From positions 6,426 through 70,425 of the forward strand of contig JBIQKC010000015.1 of NCBI GenBank assembly GCA_044506885.1: a DNA stretch of 64,000 bases, in the 5' to 3' direction. Below, piece by piece: positions 20,401-35,400 of the stretch. The translations under genes were made by a program, and so were the position numbers. How positions within the stretch are numbered: the first letter of the stretch is position 1; the number at the start of each line of letters is the position of its first letter. Below the pieces are notes generated by a model, which saw only the letters and a list, made by a program, of their open reading frames with translations, was not told the origin of the DNA and did no database searches. This DNA is from Croceibacterium_A sp044506885. GTDB taxonomy: Bacteria > Pseudomonadota > Alphaproteobacteria > Sphingomonadales > Sphingomonadaceae.

Positions 20401-23400
20401 TCGAATCCTGGCGTTCGACGAACACCTCGGCCGCACCCAGCAACACCTCCTTCGGCACCCGCACCGTCAGCGTCGCACTCTCGTATGTTCCCGAATAGTC
20501 GAAGTTGGGATTGACCGTCATGGCTCCGTCGGGATGGGTGATGAGGCCGGTCACGTAGACCGGGGGCGTCCCTTCGCTCATGCGGAAACCGACCCGCGCG
20601 AAACGCAGGGCGAGGCTGGAAAGTCCGGAGGAAACGAAGTTGCTGCCCGTGATCGCCAGCGTTGCGTTGCCACCGGAATCGACAATGGTCTGCGCACCGG
20701 TGATGAGCGGCTGATCGTCGGCGATGTCATCGGGCAGGTTGAGGTCCGGGAAGATGCGCGTCAGTTGCCCATCCTGGTTGGGGAAGACGTCGAACTCGGT
20801 AATGGTCCTGGTCTGGGCCCAATCATTGATGAGCCTCATGCGAACGTATTCGTAGCCCAGGGGGGCTGCCATCAGGGCAAACGCCGCCGGCACCATGCTC
20901 AGCGCGCCAACCGCGCCGGTCACCCCGCCAACCGCAGCGATCCCGAGAATGGGAGAGAACGCCACGGCCACCTTGGCGATGTGTTCCAGGTCGATACGGA
21001 TCGCGCCTGTGGGCTGAGCCGCCCGCGCCACCATGGTCTGCGCGCGATCGCTGAAGCCTGGGATAAGCTTCATCCCCGGATAGGGGGGCGAAGCAGTTCG
21101 CGCGATGCCATCCTCGCCCACCACGCCGGAATCGACGATGGTCCAGACTTCCATTTCCTCGCCGTTCTCGCCGATCGGCAGCAACAGCTTCTGGAAGAAG
21201 AACACTTCATCGCCGGGCGAGGCATTGTCGCCCACGGGCACGCCCATCTGCACCGAACCGACGATTTCATCGCCCGAAACCGCCAGATCGAAAGCGCCGG
21301 CGAATTCGAGCCAGTCGGGAACGGGCAGGCCCAGCTGATCTTCCGTCAGGGCCGAAATCTCGATCGTCGCCTCACCATCGACCTGACCCTGTCCGATCGC
21401 CACGGTCACGCCGTCGTGGGTGGCGACGCCGCCTTGCTCGCCCAGGGTAACCGCCGGTCCTTCGACCGGGGGGGCGACTTTCACGAGCACCCGGTCTTCG
21501 GCATAGGGATAGATGACTGTTATGACGGTTTCACCCACGCCGACCGCCCGGATCAGCCCGTCGGCGGTTACGGTGACAACGTCTTCATTGCCGCTGACAT
21601 ATGTTACGCCATCGGCGGTGCCGCGGACGAATATCTCGCCGCTCACGCCGAGCTGGGTGATAACCTGGCGGGTGCCGCCTTCGGGCACGATGGTTACCGT
21701 GTCCGGGTAGGCATCGATTCCCATGATGTCGGCGATGACCTGGCGCCCTTCGGTCGGCCTGCCCACCGTCACCACCGTTGCGGCATGCACATTGCCCCGG
21801 CTGGCGCGCAGGATCGTAGAGCCTTGGGCTAGTCCGATAACCTCTGGATTGGCGGTCAGAGTCGCCACCAGCGGATCGTCCACCGAAACCGACAGGTATT
21901 CGAACGGCAGGAAGACATCCGCCTGATCGGCGAACGTGCCGCGCACTTCTACACCGGCGCTCTCCCCGGCATAAGCGAAGCCCAGCGCCCGCTCCACGAA
22001 ATCGATCGCCAGCAACGGCGCGTCGGACACCGCGATGTCCAGCACAGCCGTGGCGGAGCTGCCGAAGCCGTCATCCGCCACGATGCGGATTGTCCCGACG
22101 ACGCTCGACCCGGCATCAGGCCGGAACACCAGACCCTGACCATCGGCCGTGATGCTGGCCGTGCCGCCGGTCACGTCGAGGATGCGGTAATAGATCCGGT
22201 CGCCGTCCGGATCGCTCGCCACTGCGGCCAGATCCACCGTCAGCGGCAGATCGACATGCGTGAGCAGGTCGGGCAGTTCGGCCGCGACGACCGGCGAGAC
22301 GTTGGCCCGGAAATTGTAGTTGGCCGCAAGGAGCTGGCGATCGGTCGCATCGACCACGCCGTCGCCGGAAACGTCTGTCGCCGGGCCACCCGCCGCGAGC
22401 GCGGCGCTGTCGGCGCCATCGACCCGCCCGTCGCCGTTGATGTCGCCGGCAACGCCCAGTTCCAGCGTGTATGCGCCCTCGCCCGCGAGCGCGAGTTCGA
22501 ACAGTCCGGGCTCTTCGATCACGAACAGCGACACCGTGCGGTTGCCGACTGTTTCGCTCCCGATCGCTGTCGCACCGGGGATGGAGGGGCTGACGTCGCC
22601 TGTCGTGACGACCCGCAGGATGACCGAGCCGGGCTCCGTCAGGCCGATCTCGCTGTCGCGGATGGTGAAGGCATAGCTCGCGCCGCCGTCCAGTCCGATC
22701 TCGCCGCTGACGACCTGGCCAGCGAAGCTGGCGGCGGTGGCAAGGTCGCCCTCGATGTCGGAAACGGTGACCGCTCCATCGGCGCCGTAGGCCACCTTTT
22801 GCCCGGCGCCCTCGCTCGGGATCTCGAGAACAAGCCGCTCGCCTTCGTAACCGTAGCGCACGCTCCGGCCCTCGGCGAGATCGCGGACCGCGGTGAGGTT
22901 GCCCTGCTCGTCATACTCGTAGACGATGGAGGCCCCGCCCGGGCCGGTCACCCTTTCGACCTTGCCCATGGCGTTGCGGACAAACAGCAAGGCGTCACCG
23001 CCCGAACCGATCACGCCGCTGTCGCCGATGACCAGCGCGCCCAGCGCGGAGCGGATGGCGACCGTCCCCCGGACAGTGTCTATCGTATAGCTGACGCCAT
23101 TGGCGGATGTCAGCGTATAGTCCTTGCTGCCGTGGATCGATGCCGCCGGATTGTAGGCCGATCCGGATTCGACTTCGTAGAAGCTGGCGCCAATCTTGCG
23201 CAGTTGCGCATCGGCGGATGTCAGCGTGTAGCCATGATCGCCATCGGCGACCCAGCCCGGGCGATAGAATGTGACCGAGCCGATGGTCTCTACGGTCGGC
23301 GCGAAGGTGAACCCGGCCCGCTCTCCGGTCGGCAAGGTGAGGTAGAGGCGGGTGCCTTCCTTGATGCCCGGCCACGAGCCGTCGAGCTGACGCTGCGACC

Positions 23401-26400
23401 CCACGCTTGTCTGCACATCGACATCGAGGCCGAGGAAGCTCCAGTCGCCCGCGAGACTGTCATACCGCCGCACCAGTTCGAACGGCACGGTGCCGAGAAG
23501 TCCACCGAAGTCGGTTTCCGAGGCCGTATGCCGCCCGACCTTGTCCGCGCCCGACCGCAGCTCGACAGCCACGGTTTCGGACGTCGTGCGGCCGGAAATG
23601 TCCGTCGCCGACAAGTGCAGCCGATAGAAGCCATCGGCGAGCGAGCGGGCGTCCAGTTCGGCCAGCACGCCGTCGATGGAGATTTCACCGGAGGCCAATG
23701 TCCGGACGACCGCTCCGTCCTGCGTCAGCAACTGGAGCGTCCATCGATCGAGATTGGCGTCCGTAACGCTGCCCCCGATGCCGGCGAGTCCGGTAAAGAC
23801 ATCACCGGGCAGCGCGGCAAGGGCCACCACCGGCGCGCTGGTATCGGCCGGGTCGCGCACCTTGAGCTGCCGCGTAACCGTCGCCACGCCGCCATCGGCG
23901 TCGCGCGCGGTGGCGACCAGTTCGTACTTGCCCGGCGCCGTCGGCGTAAAGCTGGCGCGGTTGTTGTGGTCGAGCGTCATGGCGACGCCATCGATGGTCA
24001 GCGTGAGTTCGACGATATCCGCCAGGCTGTCCGCTTGCGGAGTGACGATTACGGCCTGTCCGGGGACCGGAGCGAAACTCGGCGTGAGGTCGATCCGCAG
24101 CGCCGGCGGGACCGGTTCGAGCAAGGCGCGAACGAGGATATTGCGCGTCGTCCGCGTATGACCGTCATCGACGATCAGGCGCACGACATAGTCGCCGCCC
24201 TGACCCGGGCCGGGAAGCCACCTGAATTCGCCGGTCGACGCGTCGATCGTCGCCCCTTCGGGGAGATTTTCGGCGGCGTAGGTCAGCGTATCGTCGGAGT
24301 CCGCGTCCGCTGCGGCGATGACGAAGCTCTTTTCCTCGCCGATGGTGAACGCGTGGAAGCCCTCGGTGATGACCGGCGCGCGATTGATGTTCGCCACGCG
24401 AACGAGCACGTCCATCTCGCTGACCGCGCCGGACGGGTCCACGGCGCGGAACGTCACCACGTGGTCGCCGCCCTGGTCGTAGCCGGGAGTCCACTGAAAT
24501 TCGCCGCGGCCGGGAACGAACAGCGCGCCGGCGGGCAGCCCGCGGACCACCGAATACTGCACCGGATCGCCGTCCGGATCGCCCGCCACGACGCGGAACA
24601 GAAGGTCCGTGCCTTCGCGAGCGAGTTGCATCCCGAGCGGAACGAAGGTCGGCGCCTGGTTGTCGTTGGCAACCCTCAGGACGACCGTCTCGCTGCTGAC
24701 CGAGTGACCGTCGCTGACGGTGAACGTGACGGTATAGTCGCCTGCCTGATCGAGATGCGGCGTCCAGTTGAACGTCCCGGAAATCGGGTCCAGCGTCGCG
24801 CCTTCCGGCGCGCCGGTCATGGTGAAGGTCAGCGTATCGCCATCGGGATCCTGGCCGCGCAACTCGAACGAGAGCGCGTTCCCTTCGGCGGCGTCCTTGT
24901 CGCCCACCGGCGCGATCTGAACGGCGGCATTCGTCGCGCGTACGATGACCTTGAAGCCAACGGTCGTACTGGCCGGCGCGGCAATTCCGTTGCCGCTGTC
25001 GGTGACGGTGACCGTGGCATCGTACTCGCCGATCTGGGCGGCCGTCGGCGTCCACTGCACGATCGCCTTGCCATAGACTGCGCTCGGGCTGATGGTCGCC
25101 CCACCCGGCAGGCCGGAGAGCGCATAGGTCAGCGCGTCCTGGTCCATGTCCCCGACGTCGATCGTCACGCTCATCGGTTCGCCGACCACGGCAACGGTAT
25201 CGCCGACATGGGAGATGACCGGCGCTTCGTTGTCGCTTTCGACGCTGACGACGAACGTGTAGCTGACCGTGCGTGGCGCCGCGCCGTTCTCGCCTTGGTC
25301 GGTCGCGCTCGCTATCAGCGTGTAGTCGCCGCGATCGTTGTCTCCGGGCGCGATCCGGACGCTCGCGGTACCATCGCCGTTGTCGACGACGGTAACGAAG
25401 CCGGGCAACGGACGGAAAGGCGATTCATTCCGCAAGGACAGCGTAAGCGGCAACCCTTCCGGATCGGTCGCGTTGACGGTGAATTCATGCACCGCCCCCT
25501 TCTCGACCGAGACGTTCTCGATCTCCGCGATCTGCGGCGGCAGGTTCTGCTCGAACACGGTTATGGGAACGACAATTTCCGTGCTGATCGGCGTTTCCCC
25601 GTCACCGTCGTCGGTGGCGCGGAAGGTGATCTGGTACTGGCCGGCCTGCGCCGTGCCGGGCAGCCACGAGAACTGCCAGGTTTCGGGATCGAAGGTCGCC
25701 CCTTCGGGCAGCTCTCCGACGACTTCGACCTCAACGGTGGGCGGGAACATGCCGAGTTCGACAAGTTCGCCGGCAGCGTTGCGCTGCCAGGGAAGGTAGT
25801 AAGGATTGTCGGGATCGAACGCGAAAGCGGTGAACGCCAGATGCTGGCCTTCAAACACCTGCCAACCGTCCAACTGCTGGAAAACCGGGGCGCCGTTCGC
25901 ATTGAGCACGGAGATGCGTACCGGGAAAGTCTGGCGTGTCGCACCATCATCGATCGTGAAATTGACCGTGTATGTTCCCTGCTGCGTGTAGAGGGGCGTC
26001 CACTCGACTTCACCCGTCGCCTGATTGAGCGTCATGCCGAACGGCAGGTTCTCGCTCGAGAATGAAAGCCGCGCGCTTTCCTCGGCGTCGACAGCGATGA
26101 CAAAGCGCATCACGTCGCCTTCGCGCGTCACGACTTCCGACGGGATCGTCACCTGCGGAGGTTTTGGCGCCTCGCGAATCGCAAACGTGATGATCTTCTC
26201 GGTCTGCTCGATGCCGTCGCTGGCGTAGAAGCTCACGTCATAGAGACCGGCGGATTCGTAACCCATCGTCCAGACGAATGTCCGCGTCGAAGAATCGAAC
26301 GTCGCGCCGGCGGGAAGGTTGTCCGCCCAGTAGGTAAGCGGATCGTTGTCTTCGTCGAAACCGACCATCTGGAATACGAAAGCGTCGCCTTCCTCGCCGA

Positions 26401-29400
26401 GCAGGAGATCGGGTATGTCGCGGAAGATCGGCGCGTGATTGCCGTTGGTCACCGAAATGGCGAAGCGCTGCAAGCTGATCGCGCCGCGCGTATCGATCGC
26501 CTCGACCACGACGGACGTCAGCGCGGCGGCATCGGACGACGGAGTCCAGGTGATGAGCCCGGTGGAGCTGTCGATGGACATGCCCTCGGGCGCCGTGAGA
26601 AGGCCGAAGAACACCGCCTGGCCCTGCGCGTCTTCGGCGACGACCTGATAGGAATAAGCGGAGCCCACCTCCGCCTCGAGCGGCGGTTCGCTGGTGAAAG
26701 CCGGCGCGGTGTTCGGCGGCATTCCCGCCACGACGCCGGCAACGAACGACAGGCGCTGCGTCCCGCCTGTCGCGATAGTGACCGTTCGGCCGGTGGTGGA
26801 TTCGCCAGCCTCGAGAACGCCGCCCGCGGGCAGCGAGCCGGCGAGGTCGATCAGCCAGCGCCCGTCGCCGCTTTGTCCGGCGGCATTGAGCGGGACGCCG
26901 GTGAATCCGGCGAGCGGATCGATCGTCAGCAGCGCGGGGAGCGTGATAGGCCCGTCGGTGCGATTGATGATCGTCACGTCGTAGGAAATCGTGCCCGTGA
27001 GGCGGTCGAGCCGGGTGTTGCTGAACACCAGGTCGACCAGCGCCGAAATATCGTCGAAGGCATCGAAGGACGTCTGGTAGTCCGCTCCCAGACGCTGGCC
27101 CATCTGGCTGGTCAGGGCTGAATCGATCGTCAGCGTATACGAGTCGGGCAGCAGCGTGCCGAAGCTGAGGAACGCGGTGCGAGACGCGGTGTCGTAGGTG
27201 ATGGAACGGAGCACGGCATTGCCCGTCCCCTCGCCCGCCAGCGCATAATGGTCGGGATTCAGCACCGACCCGGCATCGTCAGCCGAACCGACGAACATGT
27301 CCTGGTCGAACGTCACCGACAGGAACCCCTGCGGTAGCGCGATCTGCGCGCCGGCGGGCGGATTCGTGGCGACGACCGTCGGCGCGACCGCCGGGGCGAC
27401 CACGTCCACCTGGTTGCTCTGGCTGATCAGCAGCCGCCCGTCACTGGTGGTGTGGACCACGTCGCCGCGCGAGCCGCTGGTCGCTACGGCAACCCGGTGC
27501 ATGGTGGCGAGATCGACCATCGTCAGTTCGCTGCCCTGCTGCGCAAGGCCATTGTCGCCCACCGTGCCCGAGGTGTGCGAGACGAACATCAGCCCTTCCA
27601 GCGCCGTGCCTTCGCGCCCGAAGGCGACCGAATCCGCCGGCGCGTCGAAGGTCAGCATCGTTTCCGCGCGCTGGCGGTCGGTAAAGCGCACGACTTGCGT
27701 CCGGTCCGGCCAGGTCACGGCCCAGAGCCGGCCGTCGTTGTCGAACGCCAGGCTGCCGACGCGCAGATCTTCGTCGCGGCTCCACTGAGTGAAACTGCCA
27801 TCGGCGGGGTTGAACAGCGCGATGCCGCTGTTGGTCGAGACGAAGATCTCGCCCGTTTCCGGATTGACCGCGAGCGCGATGGTGATCCCGTCGCCGAAGC
27901 GGTCGAGGATCGCCCCGGTTTCCGGGTCGAGCAGCAGCAGTGCGCCGCCGCCGCTGGTCGCCCACAGGCGTCCCTCGTTGTCGAAAGCCATGTTGAACAC
28001 CGGCACGTCGAGCTGCGCCAGCGGCTGGCCCGCCGCGCCGCCGTTGGCGTCGAAGCGCCAGATGCTGCCGCGATTGGCCCCGCCGGAAATCAGCAAGTCG
28101 CCGTCCGGCGTCTCGACGATCGCCATCGGCCCGATGCCGCCGTGGCTCTGGCCGATGCCGGTGGCGAAGGCGCGGCCGATGAACGGGCTCAGCACCGTGT
28201 CGAACTCGCTCGGCAGCGTCAGTGGATCGGCCGAGGGGATGTTGGCCTCGGCGGCGAGGAACAGCGCGTTGGTCGACGGTGCGGGCGAGGGCGCCGGCGG
28301 CTGCCCGAAGTTGGGCGGCGTGGTTCCCGGCACGCCGGGCAGAGAGCCGAGGTTGACCGAGGAACCGTCGTCGACCGCGTTGACCCCGGCCACCGGCATC
28401 TCGCGATTGCCGGCGACATCGGTCGCGAGCGCGAGGAATTCGTATGTCTTGCCGGCTTCGCCTTCGAACACCAGCGTGCCGCTCGCGTCGGTCAGCTTGC
28501 GCTGCCAGATGCGGAAATCGCCGCCGTTCTCGGCAACGTAGAGCGTGACATGCTTCACGCCAGAGCCGTTGTTGTCGTCGCGAACCGACCAATCGATCTG
28601 GAAGTTGTCGGTGGACCCGATCCGCGCGGCCGTGATTCGGCTCTCCGGCGCTTCGGCGTCGACAGCCTGGCTGAGCACCTCGGTATCCTCGGGCGCGAAG
28701 CCGCTCATGAGGATCCGCGCCGAGGCGTTCACCCGTTCGCCGGTTTCGATGTCGGCGGCAGGGGCGATCGTGTAGTTGACGAACCCGGCACCGGTCCCGA
28801 GCGCGTCGTTCGGGCCCAGCAGCCCGCGAGTAGTGTCCTGCAACACTTCGCCGGTCAGCGGATCGATCGCCTGGATCAGCCAGCTCGCGCGCGCGGGCTC
28901 CTGATAGAGGTCGAGCACGGCGCTGATGCGCAGCACGAAACCACGCGTGGCGGTGAAGTCGATCTCGGTCTGGAAGCTCTTGCGCCCATCGGGCACGTCG
29001 ATCGAGATGTCACCGATCTTGATGTCCCCGAAAGTGAAGCTGCGCCCGTCGAGCTGCGGATCGAGCTCGGTGACGATCTGCACTTCGTTGACCCATGCGC
29101 CCGAACCGGCGGCGTTCTCGAACCCGACCGAATAGGGCAGCTCCTGGCTCGCCGGCAGCCAGCCGCCGGTGTCGAGGGTCTGCGGCCCGGTGATGGAGGC
29201 GAGCCGGCCCACCTGCCCTTCGGCATTGAAGTACTGGCTGAAATCGAGCGAAGCGAAGGGATCGCCGTCGACCGGCTCCGGACCGTTGATCTGGAAGTCC
29301 GCCGGAAGGCCGGCGCCGCGCTGGTCGAAAGCCATCCACGGCACGAAAATGCGGAACGCCTCGAAGAAGGTCTCGTTGTCGAGCCCGAGATCGAAATCCT

Positions 29401-32400
29401 CGAAATCGGGCAGCGCCGGGATCGGTATCTCGCCGACATAACGCTCGCTCTGGCGCGGATCCATGAAATCGATCTCGGCCATCAGCCCGTCCTGGTGGCC
29501 GTAGAGCGTGCGCACCTGGTCGAAGAACGACAGCAGGTCGCCGTTCGAGCGAATCTCGTTGCCGGCCGGACCGAACAGGATGCCCGACGCGAGCGTCGCC
29601 ATCAGGCTGACGATATGCTGCTGGGTGCGGATCGGCGGGATTTCCGCCTCGTCGCGCAGCAGCTCGGCCTGTTCCAGCGCAGCGAGATAGAGATCGACCC
29701 ATTCCTGCTCGTCCGCCGCGATCGCGAGCAAGGCGGGCGGAGCATCGTCGGAGGAAATCACCGCCTCGCGCAAGTCGCGCGCCTGCTGCGACTGGAACGC
29801 GACGAACTCGGCGCGCGTCATCGAAGTCGCCGCCGCCACGATGTGGAAACGGAACGGGATGAAGGGGATCTCGTCCTTGCTCGGGACCGCGGTGTTCTGC
29901 TGGAACAGGCCCACGAAATCGAGCTGGTCGAGAACGCCGCGAGCGGCGGGCATCTTGTCCTCGATGCTGTCCTTGACCGCTTCCCACCACTCCTCGAGCG
30001 CGCCTTCGCCCTCGTCGAGAATCTCGTCGAGTTCGGGAAACACCTGCTGCATCCGGTTCTGGAAGGCCTCGAACGCTTTCGTCGCCATCTCCCGCAGGCC
30101 GGGATAGGTCAGCACGTTGAAGGTGAATCCGGCGAACCCGTCAGCGGGATGGTCGTAGAGGAAGCCCGACGTCAGCAGTTGACCGCTGGTGTTGGTGATG
30201 GATTCGAGGTTGATCCACGGCACCGTTCCGTTGGCCGACCCTTCGGCGCCTTCAGGCGCGCCGCGGACATTGGTGAAGAACTCCAGGAACTTCAGACCGT
30301 AGACGTATTCGTTGTAGTTCAGTTCGGGCACGCCGACCTGGAAATAGGTATAGGGCGCATCGAGGTTCGACAGGTTTTGCAGCGCGACCGAATAGGTCGC
30401 CTGGTCGCCGGCCAGGATCACCCGCGGCCCGCCCATGCCGATCGTGACTTCCGGCTCGATCCCGCGTTCGATCAGGAACCGGTAAGGTTCGACCGTCTCC
30501 GAACCGTCCGGATTGATGATCTTGAGGTCGTAGAGACCGTGCGGCGCGTCGGTGAAATCGAACTTGGCCACGATCGTGGCCGAATCGACAACTTCCCACG
30601 CGACCGGCTCGTATTCGGCGATGCCGGGCCGAACCAGCTTGACGATCGCGTCCTCGTGGAACTGCGCGCCCTTGATGGTCGTGGTCACGTACTTGCCGTC
30701 GCCGCCACGGTCGGTGTCGATGTCGGTCACCACCAGCGGCAGCAGGTCGGCGATCAGGGTGACCTGGCTCCCTTCCTCCGGCCCGCTGTATCCGCGCACC
30801 AGCACGTAATAGACGCCCGGTTCGGTATCCGGGACGATCGCGGTCAGTTCCTGCGCCAGCGGACCGGTGTAGGTGGCGTCGTAGGCCGCCGAAGTCGGCA
30901 CCGCATCGTGCCGCAGGAACACCTCGTTGATGCTGCGATCGTCATTCGCGCCGACGCGGAAACGCAGCGTCTGCTCCGGCGGAACCTCGATTCGGTAGAG
31001 CCGCTCCTGCCCCGGCTCGAGATCCACCGTCAGCGGAATGCCGAGCCGGAGTTCCTCGACCGAAATGCTCAGCGCATCGGCCGAAGCGGTGGTGTTGTTG
31101 CCGTCGCCCACGTCCTCGTGCAACTGGTTGCGTACGTCGGTGCGGACGATGATGCGGTAATCGCCGCCGGCCGCGCCGGGGAGCGTGGTGTCGAGCGTAA
31201 GCGTGTAGCTTTCGCCTTCGGACAGCGACCCCGAGAAGTTGCCCCGGCCGAGCAGCTTGTCGCCGATGTCCCATGTCGCGTCGGACGAGAGATAGACCGC
31301 GTCGGTCCAGCTTCCGCTGGCCACCACGTCGCTGAAGTTCTGCACCGTCCAGCTGATCGAAATCGGATCGCCCGCTTCGCGGCTGCCGGGAACGACGATG
31401 TCGGTGACCATGATGTCGGTGGGCGGCGGCAGCTCGATAATCAGCGGATCGTCGGTGCCGCGCGCGTTGTTGAACTCGTCGAGCTCGAACACCGTGCCGG
31501 TGGCGTTGTGACGCGCGGGATCGGTAACGACGAAGACGTAGTACGCCTCCGTGCCCAGGTTGGTGGGCATCGTCAGGTCGATCGAGACGTCGTAGCTGTC
31601 GCCGGCCCCCAGCCCGCCGGTGTGGCGCACGCTGCCAAGGAACCGGTCGGACGTCAGGTCGAGGTACGGATCGCGCGAGATATACACCAGGTCGTCCCAC
31701 GCGCTTTGCAGGGCAGGGGTCGCGCCGCCGGTGTTGGTGACAGTATATTCGACCGTGAACTTCTGCCCCCGCACGACCCGTTCCGGCGCGGAAACCGCCG
31801 AAACCGTCAGGTCGGGCGCCGCATAGGGCGTCAGCGTGATCGCCTTCGACGTGGTGTTGTTGCCTTCGCCCTGGAACTCGCGGACCTTGCCGTCGGCATT
31901 GCCGCGCACGCCCTTCAGGCGCGACGACAGGGTGCTGCCGGCGATGCCGGATTCGCTGGGCCCGGAATCGGCCATGGCGATGACGTGGAATTCGCCTTCG
32001 AGCTCGAACGGCAGGGTGACGATGGCGGTGGCGTAGTAGAATTCGCCGGGCGCAAGCACGCCCTTGTGCTCCGCCTCCGCCTTGACGATGACGCCGGGCG
32101 ACGCCTCGCGCGACATCAGCCAGTCGCCCTCGTCGAGCGAGGCGTCGAGCGACAGGTACAGACGGTCGGTCCAGGCATCCTCGCGCGTCGCGCGGTTGCC
32201 GACGTTCTCCACCTTGAAGGTGACTTCGATCGTGCTGCCCGCCGCCATCGTCTCGGGCAGCGTCAGTTCGGTCACCTTGAGGTCGGGCTCGCGATATTCG
32301 ACCGGGAACTGGGCCTGCCCCACGTTGCCCTGGGGAAGCTCGAACGCGGCCTTCTTGAACCCGTTGTCGCGCAGGCTGTCGTTCGAGCCGCTGCGCACGA

Positions 32401-35400
32401 TGTCTTCGGGAATCCTCTCGTCCGGCGAATTGACGAAGATGTAGACGTAATATTCGCCCTCGACGCCCGGCGGCATCGCGAACTCGACGGTGCGGGTGTA
32501 GCTGTCGCCCGCGCCGAGCGGCTCGTTCGGCTGGATTACCGTGGCGACCTTCTGCGCCCGCCCGCGGATGAAAGTCGGATCCTTGGAAATCCAGACCGAG
32601 TCGGCCCAGTACTCGGTGCCGCTCCAGACCGCCGCGCCCTTGTTCTCGACGGTATAGGTGACGCTGGTCAGCTCGCCCGAATAGGACGGCGCGCCCGGCG
32701 CGGCGGGAACCACGCTGACAATCTGCAAATCGGCCGGCGCATTGGTCACTTGCGTGGCGACGAACTTCTCGTTGTCGAGATTGTTGGTGTCGCCGGCCAT
32801 CGTCGAACGGACGATCACGTACATCCCCGCCGCCGCCGGATTGAGGTCGAAGGTGGCGCTGTTGGTGTAGCTCTGCCCCGGATCGAGCGGCCTCAGGTTG
32901 GTGAACTGGCCGAGATCGAAGATATTGTCCGCGTCCTGGAGCAGCGGCGCGTCGGCCAGATAGACACGGTCGATCCACTGGGTGGACGTCACGTCTCCGC
33001 TCGCGCTTACGGTCCACGAAACCGTGAAGGGCTCGCCCCCGGCCCCCGTCGGATCGGCGGTGACCGAATCGACCGCGATCGCCCTGGCGTTCGGCTGCGG
33101 CGGCGTGCCGACGATCGAGATCGCCCGCGCGCGATAGTTGCTGCTGTTGATTTCGTTCGGATCGTCCGGATTGACGTTGGTGGCGAGCGAATCCTCGAGC
33201 AGCGTGCCGTACGGATCGACCCACGGCATGATGTAGTACGTGCCCGATTCGAGGCCCGTCGGCAGCGTGATTTCGAGCTGGCGATCGTAGCCCTCGCCCA
33301 CCGCCAGCACGCCGCCGGTGTATTGCAGCGTGGTCAGGCGGATGTCGCCCTGGCCCGGATGCGGCCGGTTCTTGTCGCGCGTGAGCCAGATCTGCTCGGT
33401 CCATGCGCCCAGATCGCTGTCGCCCGCGCCCCGGTTGGTGACGGTGTAGCGGACTTCGACGCTGTCGCCCTCGAACGCCTGCGCCACCGTAACCACGTTG
33501 TCGACCACCAGATCCGCGAACGGGATCGGATCGACATAGAGCTCGTGCGCGGTCAGATTGCTCTGGACCGTGTCGTTCGGCCATTCGTCGATCGCGTTGC
33601 CGGCATCGGTCTGCACCAGTACGTAAACGGTGCCGCGGAACCGCTTCGGTATCGTGAAGGTGTTCGAGGACGTGCTGTATTCTTCGAGCGTGTCGAGCGC
33701 GGACTGGTTCTGGTGGCTGGAGACGAGGATGTCGTCGCTGGTCAGCTTGTCGTCGAGCGACAGCCACACCCGATCGGTCCACTCGCCGTTGGCCGCCACC
33801 AGCCCCTGGTTGATGACCGTGAACTCGATCGACGCCGTGGCGCCGGCGCTGACGCGTTCCGGCGCGGTCACGCTGCTGACCTGAAGGTCGGGGCGCGGCT
33901 TGACCGAAACCAGGATCGCCCGGTCGTCGACCAGCGTGTTGTTCGCCTCGCCGCCATGTTCGTAGACCGTGTTCGTGGCATCGGTGATTACCGTCACCTC
34001 GAAGCGGTCGCTGGTCTTGTCGGGGAGACGCATCTCCTCGCGCCGGGTATAGCTTTGCCCGGCCGCGAGGGGCCCGGTGTACGAATACGTGCCGATCAGC
34101 GTGCCCAGCCCGGTCTCGCCGGCCTTGCGCAGATAGACCCGGTCGACCCAGCTTCCACCGGCGCTCGCCAGCCCTTCGTTGGCGACGGTCCACTCGACGT
34201 CGATGACCGAGCCTTCGACGCCCGTTTCCGGCGCGGAGATGGCCTTGACCCGCAAGTCCGGCGATGGTGAGAGCGTGATGTCTATGACGTCCGACTGGCG
34301 CGAATTGTTGCCGGTGAAGACGAATTCGTAGGGAACGGACGTGTTGCGCGGATCGGTCGCGCCCGGCACTTCCACCACGATCCGGTACTGCCCGCTGATG
34401 CCTTCGGGCAGCGTGAAGTTGGCGGTGCGGACGTAGTTGTCGTCGGGCGCGAGGAAGCCCAGGTGGTTGACGTTGCCCAGGCGCACCCGCCCGCTGCCGT
34501 CCAGCTTCTCCAGCCACACCACGTCGTTCCAGCTGGCGCTGCTCGTCAGCCCCGGTCCCTGGTTGCCCACGGTCCACTGGACGCTGATCCCGCCTCCGGA
34601 AAGCGCCGTCGCCGGCGCTTCGACCGACTGGAGGTAGAGGTCCGCCCACGGCATCGGCGTGACGTCGAAATTGCCGCCGAGGAAGCCGCGGTTGGCGTCG
34701 CTGCCGTTCTCGAACACCTGATCCGCAGCGTCGGTGCGCACGAACAGCGTGTAGCGGCCGTAGAAGCCCGCGGGCAGGATCAGATTGACGCTGGCGTCAT
34801 AGCTTTCGCCCACCGCCAGCGCGCCTTCGTGCGCGAGTTCGCCCAGCACGATGTCGTCGGCGTTGCCGTAGACATCGTCGCGCGAGACGATGATGCGATC
34901 GATCCAGCTCGAAACCGCGCCTGCGCCGGTGCCGAGGTTGGTGACCGTCCAGCCGACCGTCACGCGCGCGGGATCCTCGATCGTCAGCGCCGGGGCGGTG
35001 ACGTTGCTCACCTCGAGATCCGCATAAGGCGCGAGGTCCACCGCGATGTCTGTCGAAGCGTGGTTGTTCGTTTCGCCCGCGCTGGTTTCGATCACCTGCG
35101 CTCCGCTATCGGTGCGGACGATCAGCTTGTAGGGGCCCTGCGCATCGATCGGCAGCGTGACGGTGAGCGCGCCCTCGTACGTCTCGCCCGCCAGCAGCGC
35201 GCTCCCGGCAACCAGCTCGCCGAGCTTGATGTCGCCGGCGCCCACGGTGTCGTCGAGCGAGAGCCACACGCTGTCGGTCCAGCCGGTCAGCGTCGGCCCG
35301 GTGCCCTGGTTGCTGATCTTCCAGGTGACTTCGATCGTGCTGTTCGATTCGACGTTCGCGCCGCCCGAATGCGCGACTTCCGAAGGCACCAGGTCGGGAT

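Noticed and set aside
27452..34270. Very long open frame on the plus strand opposite the giant gene (also 11372-16159, 22256-26065, 34463-37621, 38258-41686, 41798-45442)
   Set aside because: These are mirror frames caused by high GC and the codon bias of the minus-strand gene. Their translations are Arg/His/Asp-rich without domains, and they lie exactly opposite in-register repeats.
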